A stretch of DNA of 46,710 nucleotides. Source: Bacteroidales bacterium. GTDB lineage: Bacteria > Bacteroidota > Bacteroidia > Bacteroidales > P3. The stretch covers positions 1-46,710 of the forward strand of contig JAFSLX010000044.1 in the NCBI GenBank assembly GCA_017448185.1, read 5' to 3'. The notes beneath the pieces were generated by a model. It saw only the letters and a list, made by a program, of their open reading frames with translations. It searched no databases and had not been told where the DNA came from. The position numbers and the translations under genes are program-made. Below are positions 26,655 through 33,229 of this stretch, piece after piece; within the stretch, counting starts at the first letter, position 1, and each line of letters starts with the position of its first letter.

Positions 26655-27539
26655 ATGAATCGTGAACGCGAGATATACAAGGTGACGCTTGTAGGCAGCG
26701 CAGCCAATGTGGTGCTCACGGCGTTCAAGTTTGTGGCCGGTATTCTGGGCTACAGTGCCGCCATGACGGCCGACGCGGTGCATTCGCTCTCCGACCTGCT
26801 GACCGATGCCGTGGTACTGCTCTTTGTGCGCATCGGGGCCAAACCCGAGGACTGCAGCCACGACTACGGCCACGGCAAGTACGAGACCCTCGCCACCACC
26901 ATCGTCGGCATCGCACTGGCCGTGGTGGCCATCGGCATCGGTTACCGGGCCGCCACGGCGATGCTCTTCTGGTACCACGGCGGAACGCTGCCTGCTCCCG
27001 GCATGCTGGCCCTGTGGGCGGCGCTGGTGTCGGTGGTGCTCAAAGAGCTTGTCTACCAATACACCGTGAGGCGCGGACGCAGGCTGAACTCGCCCGCCGT
27101 CGAAGCCAACGCGTGGCATCACCGCAGCGATGCACTCTCGTCGTTGGGCACCCTGATGGGCATCGGCGGTGCCATTCTGCTCGGCGACCGCTGGACGGTG
27201 CTCGACCCCATGGCCGGACTCATCGTCTCGTTCTTCATTCTCGGCGTGGCGTGGAAACTGCTCAAGGGCGGCTTCGACGAGCTGATGGAGGCCTCGCTGC
27301 CCGACGAGGTTGAACACGAGATACTTGACATCGTCAAAACCTTCCCCGATGTGCGCGACCCACACCACCTGCGCACACGCCGCATTGGCAGCCGCTACGC
27401 CATCGAACTCCACATACGCATGGACGGCAACATGCCGCTTGCCGAATCACACGCCCGCACCTGTGAGATTGAGCAGGCTTTGAAAGCCCGCTTTGGCGAC
27501 CATACCCACATCACCCTCCATGTGGAGCCTGTGAAATAA
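26655..27539 (+). CDS. Cation diffusion facilitator (CDF) metal exporter
   Basis: The 294-residue inner-membrane protein has six predicted helices. The family metal sites are visible: DAVHSLSDLLTD in TM2, HDYGHGKYETLA in the loop between TM2 and TM3, and WHHRSDALSSLG in TM5. A cytoplasmic C-terminal domain follows (~210-294) with DPHHLRTRRIG and the terminal HITLHVEP. It exports Zn, Fe or Mn in exchange for protons; the metal cannot be fixed from sequence. The stop shares one base with the next start (TAATG), linking it to the alkyltransferase. Confidence 0.93.
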   Translation: MNREREIYKVTLVGSAANVVLTAFKFVAGILGYSAAMTADAVHSLSDLLTDAVVLLFVRIGAKPEDCSHDYGHGKYETLATTIVGIALAVVAIGIGYRAATAMLFWYHGGTLPAPGMLALWAALVSVVLKELVYQYTVRRGRRLNSPAVEANAWHHRSDALSSLGTLMGIGGAILLGDRWTVLDPMAGLIVSFFILGVAWKLLKGGFDELMEASLPDEVEHEILDIVKTFPDVRDPHHLRTRRIGSRYAIELHIRMDGNMPLAESHARTCEIEQALKARFGDHTHITLHVEPVK

Positions 27540-28027
27540 TGGAACACAACGCCCGCTACGACAGCCCCCTCGGTCCTATAACCCTGGCTTTCCTCGACGG
27601 CATCCTCACGGGGTTATCCTTCGGTGCCGACAATTCTACCGACACCATCCCTTCGATGGATTCCGTCCGCCACTGGCTCGACCTCTATTTTACTGGGAAG
27701 CAGCCCGATTACCTGCCGCCTGTAAGGCTGCACGGCACCGACTTCCAGCGCCGCGTATGGCAAGCCCTGACGGAAATCCCTTACGGTCATACAATATCTT
27801 ACGGCGAGCTGGCCCGCCGTGTCGGCTGCCGTTCGGCACAGGCAGTGGGTCAGGCCGTTGGCCGCAACCCCGTGGCCATCATCGTCCCATGCCATCGCGT
27901 CGTAGGCAGCGACGGCTCCATGACCGGCTACGCCTACGGTCTGGACCGGAAGAAATATCTGTTGGCATTGGAATCTAAACCACTTGCATTGCTGCCGCCA
28001 CCGCCTCGCGATAGCGGGGTAGCATAG
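27539..28027 (+). CDS. ogt: Methylated-DNA-[protein]-cysteine S-methyltransferase
   Basis: The 162-residue protein has the active site IIVPCHRVVG (Cys118), the helix-turn-helix YGELARRVG, and the downstream GSMTGYAYGLDRKKYLLALE. It removes alkyl groups from O6-alkylguanine by suicidal transfer to Cys. The position equivalent to the base-flipping Arg of human AGT appears to be Gln (SAQAVG), as I recall also from other anaerobe homologues. It is coupled to the CDF gene by a TAATG overlap. Its last 53 bp overlap the 3' end of the Dus gene on the opposite strand, giving an unusual Pro-rich C-terminus. Confidence 0.93.
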   Translation: MEHNARYDSPLGPITLAFLDGILTGLSFGADNSTDTIPSMDSVRHWLDLYFTGKQPDYLPPVRLHGTDFQRRVWQALTEIPYGHTISYGELARRVGCRSAQAVGQAVGRNPVAIIVPCHRVVGSDGSMTGYAYGLDRKKYLLALESKPLALLPPPPRDSGVA

Positions 28028-28880
28028 TGGCCTTCATGATGGCTTTTTTCTGCTTGTGAGGCATGTCGAGGTATTCCCAGAAAGCATGCAGGCGAGAGAG
28101 GATCTGGCTGTCGCCGCAGAGGTTCTCTACAACATGGCGATAGACGATGTCATGCATGGACATCAAAACCTTGCGGGGCTCCTTGTCGCTGAGCATCCAT
28201 GGCCGTGCCAGCAGGCCACGTCCAAGCATCACGCCTTTGAGATCGGGCCACCGTTGCTGCAACTTGTGGACTTCTTCTATCGTGGTGATGTCGCCGTTGT
28301 AGACTATCGGATGTTTGCAGATTTCCATAAACCGTCCAAAGGCTTCACGGTCAACCTCGCCCTTGTACTGCTGTCGTCCAAGGCGTGGATGCAATGTGAC
28401 ATGCAGCAGCGGCATTTCGTTGATTATCGGCATCACCGCCAACCCCTCGTCCATGCCCTCTTGCCCCAGGCGCATCTTCACAGAGAAAGCCACCTCCGGC
28501 CTCCGCTGCATCTCCTTTTGTATCTCCTCAATGCGGTAGGGGTGCTGTAGCAGCCCGCTTCCGCGTCCGACCTTCACCTGCATGGGGAAAGGACATCCCA
28601 TGTTGAGGTCTATCCTCCCCCACCCCTGCGTTTGCAATGTTTCGCACAGCCGTGCAAACTCATCGCCGTCCCTGGCGATGACCTGTGGCACCGTCGGCAC
28701 TCCGGCATTGCGCTCGGGGTCTGTATCCCTCAAATCCTTCTTTCTTACTTCCCCTTTCTCAATCCGCACGAACGGCGTATAATACTCGTCCACCCCGCCG
28801 ACACACTCCCAGTGTGCCCGCCGGTAGATGGCGTCGGTATACCCCTGTAGCGGCGCGAAAGCGATGTAAAGATTATTCAA
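27975..28880 (-). CDS. tRNA-dihydrouridine synthase (Dus family)
   Basis: The 301-residue flavoenzyme has AFAPLQGYTDAIYRR (FMN loop), PQVIARDGDEFARL, DLNMGCPFPMQ with the catalytic Cys, then GRGSGLLQHP, FSVKMRLG, LHPRLGRQQY (His for substrate/FMN) and IVYNGDITT followed by GVMLGRGLLARPW. It reduces uridine in tRNA D-loops using NADPH. The C-terminus is compact, like DusC rather than DusB, but the subclass is not certain. It is coupled by 4 bp to the DUF1295 gene and overlaps the alkyltransferase tail-to-tail by 53 bp. Confidence 0.92.
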   Translation of the reverse strand: MNNLYIAFAPLQGYTDAIYRRAHWECVGGVDEYYTPFVRIEKGEVRKKDLRDTDPERNAGVPTVPQVIARDGDEFARLCETLQTQGWGRIDLNMGCPFPMQVKVGRGSGLLQHPYRIEEIQKEMQRRPEVAFSVKMRLGQEGMDEGLAVMPIINEMPLLHVTLHPRLGRQQYKGEVDREAFGRFMEICKHPIVYNGDITTIEEVHKLQQRWPDLKGVMLGRGLLARPWMLSDKEPRKVLMSMHDIVYRHVVENLCGDSQILSRLHAFWEYLDMPHKQKKAIMKATMLPRYREAVAAAMQVV

Positions 28881-29821
28881 CTCTGGTATTTCTTACCGGG
28901 GAAGAAGCGAGGTACACTCTGGCGGTACTTTTCGTACTCAGGATACTTGCCACCACTGATTTCCTCGGCCAGCGACGAACTTCCCTGAAACAGTACAATC
29001 AGCAGCAGCGCACCTATCAGGCTCCAGTTGGCGACGCCCATACCGGCTCCGATGGAGAATAGGTAGAAGCACACCCAGACGGCCTGCTCGGCGAAGTAAT
29101 TGGGATGACGGCTGTAGCCCCATAGGCCTGTAGTGTTGAAGCCTTTGTTGTAGGGTGCCGGCAGTTCTTCCAACTTCTTGCCGTCGTTAATCATGGCCCA
29201 CTTGCGGGTCTGGAAGCGCCATTGCTGCTCGTCGGCCACGGTCTCCCAGACGATAAAGCCAAGCATCAGCACGGCGGCGATACCGTCCATCACGCCGAAG
29301 GGCTTGTCCGACCGCATGGCCACCAGCGCGGGGAATGTCGTCATCAAAACCAAGGCGTTCTGATAAATGGAAATAAATCCGAGGTCGAATGCCGTCCAAG
29401 CCCAACGTTTCTTAAAGGCGGGACTGGAACGTACCACTGCCCAGCGGTAATCCTCCACGCCTTCCCAGAACTTAAGGCTATAGGCTCCCTTCCGGGCGAA
29501 ATTGACAGTGAGCCGTATGCCCCACAGAGTGGCCAGCACAGCCATCACCATAAGGCGGACGTTCATGCCGCCATGAATGGCAATAAGCCATGTGTAGACG
29601 ATAGGCAGCAAGCTCCACAGCTTGTCCATCTGGCTGTTGTTGCCTGTGGCCTCACCCACGACGAAGCAGAACACCGCACTGCATGCCGCAATGATAACCA
29701 ACACTTTGAGTGTTTCCAGTTGTGCCTCATCCAAGGTGGGACCCACGGCAAAATAAAGAATCGGACACACGACGATGGACAGCGCCAACAGCACAGCCAT
29801 CAAGGGAATATTCATTTTCAT
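28877..29821 (-). CDS. DUF1295 integral membrane protein (steroid-5-alpha-reductase/methyltransferase-like fold)
   Basis: The 314-residue protein has about eight hydrophobic segments. The C-terminal signature is GYSRHPNYFAEQAVW, then LFQGSSSLAEEISGGKYPEYEKYRQSVPRFFP, which defines DUF1295. Related proteins reduce or methylate lipid substrates at the membrane; here the substrate is unknown. It is the first gene of a two-gene operon with dus, read from the promoter at 29895-29888. Confidence 0.88.
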   Translation of the reverse strand: MKMNIPLMAVLLALSIVVCPILYFAVGPTLDEAQLETLKVLVIIAACSAVFCFVVGEATGNNSQMDKLWSLLPIVYTWLIAIHGGMNVRLMVMAVLATLWGIRLTVNFARKGAYSLKFWEGVEDYRWAVVRSSPAFKKRWAWTAFDLGFISIYQNALVLMTTFPALVAMRSDKPFGVMDGIAAVLMLGFIVWETVADEQQWRFQTRKWAMINDGKKLEELPAPYNKGFNTTGLWGYSRHPNYFAEQAVWVCFYLFSIGAGMGVANWSLIGALLLIVLFQGSSSLAEEISGGKYPEYEKYRQSVPRFFPGKKYQS

Positions 29822-29843
29822 GATTCGTTAGTTTTTTTTACCT

Positions 29844-29895
29844 TCACTTGCAATACTTCTTCACAAGTGAGATATTTTTTTCTGCTGCAAAAATA
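29844..29895 (-). promoter_or_regulatory. Promoter and leader hairpin of the DUF1295-dus operon
   Basis: The minus-strand -7 element is TATTTTTG (29895-29888); the -33 region is weak. In the leader, a perfect 7-bp inverted repeat TCACTTG/CAAGTGA (29844-29850 and 29864-29870) could form a hairpin about 23 nt before the start codon. Confidence 0.55.
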
Positions 29896-29924
29896 CACTT
29901 TTTATTCGGAACGAGAAAATATAT

Positions 29925-29955
29925 TTTGCCATGTTGTGGAAATTGCGTACTTTTG
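29925..29955 (+). promoter_or_regulatory. Promoter of the structured leader and Sel1 gene
   Basis: TTTG (29925-29928), a 19-nt spacer and TACTTTTG (29948-29955) form a near-ideal Bacteroidetes promoter. The start site would be near 29962, giving a leader of about 260 nt before the ATG at 30222. Just downstream, CATAAACATA occurs twice (29967-29976 and 29987-29996), 20 bp apart, possibly an operator. Confidence 0.8.
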
Positions 29956-30026
29956 CAGTCGTAAAACATAAACATATATTATATGGCATAAACATAAAGG
30001 AATAGTAGAAAGATAATGACATATTG

Positions 30027-30185
30027 AAGCGTATTCGCTTTTCATTGCGTACGGAAATCTGGACAATTTCCACCATGATGCAGGAGAAAAGGGAAACGTT
30101 CACGGCACCGTGAACATCCTTGTTTGCATCATGGGCAGTCCAGAGCCTCCGTACGAACAATGAATCAAGTTCACGGCTTTTTTTT
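30027..30185 (+). ncRNA. Highly structured leader RNA or small RNA with attenuator-like end
   Basis: Nested pairings are visible directly. A hairpin AAGCG/CGCTT (30027-30040) is followed by a closing stem 30041-30055 with 30148-30164 (15 bp with a 2-nt AA bulge). Inside it are TCTGGAC (30058-30064) with GTCCAGA (30138-30144), and CCATGATGCA (30073-30082) with TGCATCATGG (30125-30134). The apical hairpin is GTTCACGG (30098-30105) with CCGTGAAC (30108-30115). After the closing stem, GTTCACGG occurs again (30169-30176), followed by C and eight T (30178-30185). The central CCGTGAAC can therefore pair with either copy. Pairing with the second would put a stem directly before the T-run, like a terminator. 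It matches no RNA family I can name. It may be a leader controlling the Sel1 gene or a separate sRNA. Confidence 0.75.
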
Positions 30186-30221
30186 GTATAATAAAACCTA
30201 ACATATTAAAAAAATAAAATT

Positions 30222-31415
30222 ATGAAACGATTATTATTTACAATGATGCTGTTTGCATTATTAAACTCTGCCTTTGCGCAGACGGAAGACCTTACTGGGA
30301 AAACTGCAGATGAACTTCTGCGGCTCGGTTATAATTATGCAATGGGAGAGAATGGATTTCGAGAAGATATGACAAAAGCAGACGAGTGTTTTCGAGCATC
30401 TGCGCAAAAAGGGAATGCCGAGGCCATGTATCTCATGAGTTTGTCGGAGAACATAAGCTGCGATGAAGCCCTGGAATGGTTAAACAAGGCTGTTGAGAAG
30501 AACTTTTTACCAGCATACAACAGATTAAGTACGTTGTACTATATAGGGAAAGGCAATAGTTATCAAAACACCTGTGTTGAGGTGAACTATGAAAAGGCCT
30601 TCCAATATGCAAAAATAGCCGCAGAGGGAGGGGATGACGAAGGCCAGCGACTATATGGTTTGTATAAACTATGGGGTACAGGCACGACACGTGATGAGGA
30701 CGAAGGTGTGAAATGGTTGGAAAGGTCTGGATTGAACAACAATAAGGGTGCCATGATGGATTTAAAACGATATTATTTTGACAAATATGATTACGTAAAA
30801 TACTCATATTGGCTAAAAAAAGCAGCTGAAAATGGTATTGCAGAGGCTCAATATGAGTATGGGGAATTAATATATAGTAATGAATATGGTTTGCCTACGA
30901 TGGAAAATGAAGCATGCAAGTGGGTTGAACTGGCGGCCAAACAAGATTATGTTCCTGCATTCAGTCTAGTGGCCTGGTATTATAGGACAGGCAAGGGTGG
31001 TGTAGAGCAAAATAAAGACAAAGCAATAGCGTGGTGTCGTCAAGGAATAAACAATTACAATGATGTTAATTGTATGTGGATGCTATCGGAAATACTTCCG
31101 CAAAATGATGTTGAAAGGATTGCATTGTTAAAAGATGCCTCTGCGGCAGGACATAAGAATTCGTTGGCCGAATATGCTTACTTAAATGTAGATAGAAAGG
31201 TTCCTGACGCTGACCCCCAATGGGGACTTCAAGTACTGGAGTCATTAGCGGAAGAAGGAGTGCCTCGGGCCATGGCACGTTATGGGTGTTTCCTATATGA
31301 CGGAGAAGTTGTAAAAAGAAATAAGGCGAAGGGGTATTCTCTTGTGTGTAAAGCCGCTGAAGCGGGAGATTTTATGGGTGCACTATACAAACGTTTTATT
31401 GAGGTCAACAAATAA
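30222..31415 (+). CDS. Secreted Sel1-repeat (TPR-like) protein
   Basis: The 397-residue protein has a signal peptide (MKRLLFTMMLFALLNSAFA, cleaved before Q20). About eight to nine Sel1-type helical repeats follow, for example ASAQKGNAEAMYLMSLS, KIAAEGGDDEGQRLYGLY, KKAAENGIAEAQYEYGEL and KAAEAGDFMGALYKRF. Sel1 repeats make protein-binding solenoids; no enzyme domain is present. Its base composition is clearly AT-richer than the neighbouring operons, with many ATA, TTA and AAA codons, suggesting acquisition. It follows the long structured leader and precedes a small secreted protein by 11 nt, so the two form an operon. The partner and role are unknown. Confidence 0.85.
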   Translation: MKRLLFTMMLFALLNSAFAQTEDLTGKTADELLRLGYNYAMGENGFREDMTKADECFRASAQKGNAEAMYLMSLSENISCDEALEWLNKAVEKNFLPAYNRLSTLYYIGKGNSYQNTCVEVNYEKAFQYAKIAAEGGDDEGQRLYGLYKLWGTGTTRDEDEGVKWLERSGLNNNKGAMMDLKRYYFDKYDYVKYSYWLKKAAENGIAEAQYEYGELIYSNEYGLPTMENEACKWVELAAKQDYVPAFSLVAWYYRTGKGGVEQNKDKAIAWCRQGINNYNDVNCMWMLSEILPQNDVERIALLKDASAAGHKNSLAEYAYLNVDRKVPDADPQWGLQVLESLAEEGVPRAMARYGCFLYDGEVVKRNKAKGYSLVCKAAEAGDFMGALYKRFIEVNK

Positions 31416-31426
31416 ACAACATCATA

Positions 31427-32233
31427 ATGAAAAAGATAACAATACAATTTGCAATGCCATTATTATTCTTGGTGACTTTTGCAAACAACGGGTTTTCTCA
31501 AGAAATAATAAACTATTTCGAAGTTGCAAGCAACATTGCGAAACCAGTTACTATGAAAACAGGGAAGGGAACATATACAATATGGGGTGGAGAACGTATA
31601 GACGGGAATCTCGGTTGGATTGAGGCATATGATGCAAACGGAAACAAAATAGTCAACAATACACCGTATAAAACTGAAATAGGAACCAACAAACCAACCA
31701 TCAGGAGATACAGGTTTCAAACGTTATATAAGTCAACGCCGTCTAATACCTCGAATCAATCGAACTCTGGAAGTTGGGGGAAAGATGTTGGTCGCAAATT
31801 GAGTGATGTGGCAGATCAAGGCTTCGGTATTCCACAGGAAGGCTACCCAAACCTCCAGATACGGGCAGGTTTTTCTTTTCTTATGGCAGAATACGTGTCT
31901 GCCAAGGCAGAACTCGGTGGTATTAGTGGTTATGTTCTAAGTGGTGGTTACGGAAAAGACTTGTTTGATAAACAAGTAAATGGACACTCTTGGTATGCTG
32001 GTATTGGTTACTACGGTGGAAATGAGGACTTTGATTTTACATTTGACGTAATTTTCATTAGCAGCAGTATCTTTCAAGATATGTTTTTGATGGGGGAGCT
32101 GGAATTCAGTTATTTCTTTGGTGGTTCACGCTTTGGTCTATTTGCAGATTTACAGTTTGGCGGCGCCATCGGACAAGAAAAATTTGCATTTAATGCTGGC
32201 GTTGGAATTGCGTGGAAAATATTTTCCGACTAA
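31427..32233 (+). CDS. Secreted protein with C-terminal outer-membrane beta-barrel-like region, unknown function
   Basis: The 268-residue protein has a signal peptide (~1-24, ending NNGFS-Q). After a beta-rich N-terminal part (~25-100) and a Ser/Asn-rich linker (~103-115), the last ~120 residues alternate hydrophobic and Gly/aromatic residues (LQIRAGFSFLMAEY, SWYAGIGYYGG, FGLFADLQFGGAIG), like a small outer-membrane barrel. The last strand is GVGIAWKIF. It is probably outer-membrane located. It is co-transcribed with the Sel1 protein and shares its AT-rich composition. I do not recognise a named family. Confidence 0.75.
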   Translation: MKKITIQFAMPLLFLVTFANNGFSQEIINYFEVASNIAKPVTMKTGKGTYTIWGGERIDGNLGWIEAYDANGNKIVNNTPYKTEIGTNKPTIRRYRFQTLYKSTPSNTSNQSNSGSWGKDVGRKLSDVADQGFGIPQEGYPNLQIRAGFSFLMAEYVSAKAELGGISGYVLSGGYGKDLFDKQVNGHSWYAGIGYYGGNEDFDFTFDVIFISSSIFQDMFLMGELEFSYFFGGSRFGLFADLQFGGAIGQEKFAFNAGVGIAWKIFSD

Positions 32234-32322
32234 CAAGAAACAATTAATAGTCCGCAAACCTCATGATGAAAAAGCAATTCTGTGCGAAAAATTGTGGTAA
32301 TGAAATGTCTTTACGTTACAAC

Positions 32323-32385
32323 TGATGTACCTTTATATGATATGCTGATGTAAGGGCACATCAAAGTTGATGTAAAGGCACATCA
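32323..32385. repeat. Tandem palindromic motif, 22-23 bp period
   Basis: TGATGTAAGGGCACATCA (32346-32363) and TGATGTAAAGGCACATCA (32368-32385) are near-identical, each with 6-bp complementary ends TGATGT/ACATCA. A degenerate third copy starts at 32323 (TGATGTAC). The spacing of about two helical turns resembles a multi-site operator, though each could also be an RNA hairpin. Confidence 0.7.
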
Positions 32386-32602
32386 TAGGCATATCGTCGA
32401 ACCTTCACCGAGGGATCATGCTTCCCACATAGGCAGAACATAAGGGCGACGCAAACGGTGAGCCGAAGGGAAGAAAAAGGGGAGCAAGAGGTGTAAACCA
32501 CCAATTGACAATTTCCTAGCCATTAAGGTGGTGGTGATAAGATGTAACGGAGAAGATATTAGAAGGATCATATAATCCACAAAGAAGGCATAAAGAAAGA
32601 GC
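32386..32602. other. Non-coding stretch without a recognised gene
   Basis: No convincing coding frame was seen on either strand. A possible fold is TCACCG near 32404 with CGGTGA near 32456, enclosing a small GGGA/TCCC hairpin; this is weak. Together with the flanking repeats and terminator it fills the gap between the Sel1 operon and the hydrogenase operon. Confidence 0.5.
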
Positions 32603-32654
32603 GGGGCATTCAATTAGAATGCCCCCCTCTGCTTTTAAGTCGAAATATCGACTT
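32603..32654. terminator. Terminator hairpins between convergent operons
   Basis: Stem GGGGCATTC (32603-32611), loop AATTA, stem GAATGCCCC (32617-32625) is followed by a T-containing stretch. A second smaller hairpin AAGTCGA/TCGACTT (32637-32654) overlaps the stop codon of the hydC gene. Together they can stop transcription from both sides. Confidence 0.75.
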
Positions 32655-33129
32655 ATTTGTACTCGGCGAGGATGCCGGGGACGAGGTCGGGGGTGAGACG
32701 GCCGTAGACCTTGTCGCCGATCATGGCGACAGGAGCAAGACCGCAAGCACCGACGCAACGGAGGGTGTTCAGCGAGAACTTGCCGTCGGGGGTGCACTTG
32801 CCGACCTGGATGCCCAGGTTACGCTGGAAGGCATCGAGGACCTTCTCGGCGCCACGGACGTAGCAGGCGGTACCGAGGCAGACATCGATGGGGTGCTCGC
32901 CCTTCGGCTCCATGGTGAAGAAGCTGTAGAAGGAGACGATACCGTAGACCTTGGCCACGGGCATGTTCAACTCGTGGGCCACGACTTCCTGCACCTCGGC
33001 GGGCAGGTAGCCGAACTTGCCCTGCACCTGGTGCAGCACGTTGATGACCTCGCCGCTGCGGTTACCAAAGCTCTTGCAGATGTCTTTGATAATATTTATT
33101 TTCTCTTCAGAAATTTTTACGTTAGCCAT
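32653..33129 (-). CDS. hydC: NuoE-like [2Fe-2S] subunit of bifurcating [FeFe]-hydrogenase
   Basis: The 158-residue thioredoxin-like ferredoxin has [2Fe-2S] cysteines in CLGTACYVRG and CVGACGLAP and a helical N-terminal domain (QGKFGYLPAEVQEVVA). It matches NuoE/HydC and transfers electrons within the HydABC complex. It is the distal gene of the operon, separated from hydA by 100 bp that contain palindromic repeat copy A. No ribosome-binding sequence is evident, but the TCAAAAAGATATG context before the start is identical in the hydB gene. Confidence 0.93.
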   Translation of the reverse strand: MANVKISEEKINIIKDICKSFGNRSGEVINVLHQVQGKFGYLPAEVQEVVAHELNMPVAKVYGIVSFYSFFTMEPKGEHPIDVCLGTACYVRGAEKVLDAFQRNLGIQVGKCTPDGKFSLNTLRCVGACGLAPVAMIGDKVYGRLTPDLVPGILAEYK

Positions 33130-33146
33130 ATCTTTTTGAATTAGTG

Positions 33147-33225
33147 AATGTGTTAATGCGTTAATGTGTTAGTGGCTTGCGCAGCACTACTCACGAATTC
33201 ACTCATTAACACATTCACACATTAA
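33147..33225. repeat. Intercistronic palindromic repeat made of 8-bp units, copy A
   Basis: The left arm is three 8-bp units (GTGTTAAT, GCGTTAAT, GTGTTAGT), ending in a core GGCTTGCGCAGC. The right arm CATTAACACATT (33204-33215) pairs perfectly with AATGTGTTAATG (33147-33158). A 20-bp core (33166-33185) is identical to copy B between hydB and the ferredoxin gene. Confidence 0.85.
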
Positions 33226-33229
33226 ACAT

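Noticed and set aside
30041..30164. The structured element as a MITE
   Set aside because: The ends are complementary, but there are no target-site duplications, the inner stems are also complementary, and the element fits tightly between a promoter and a gene. It cannot be excluded without seeing other copies.
30027..30185. Structured RNA as a retron msr-msd
   Set aside because: No reverse transcriptase is encoded nearby; the downstream genes are a Sel1 protein and a barrel-like protein.
32416..32613. 65-codon minus-strand frame in the gap before hydC
   Set aside because: It runs into the terminator hairpin, has no promoter and no recognisable features; more likely chance.
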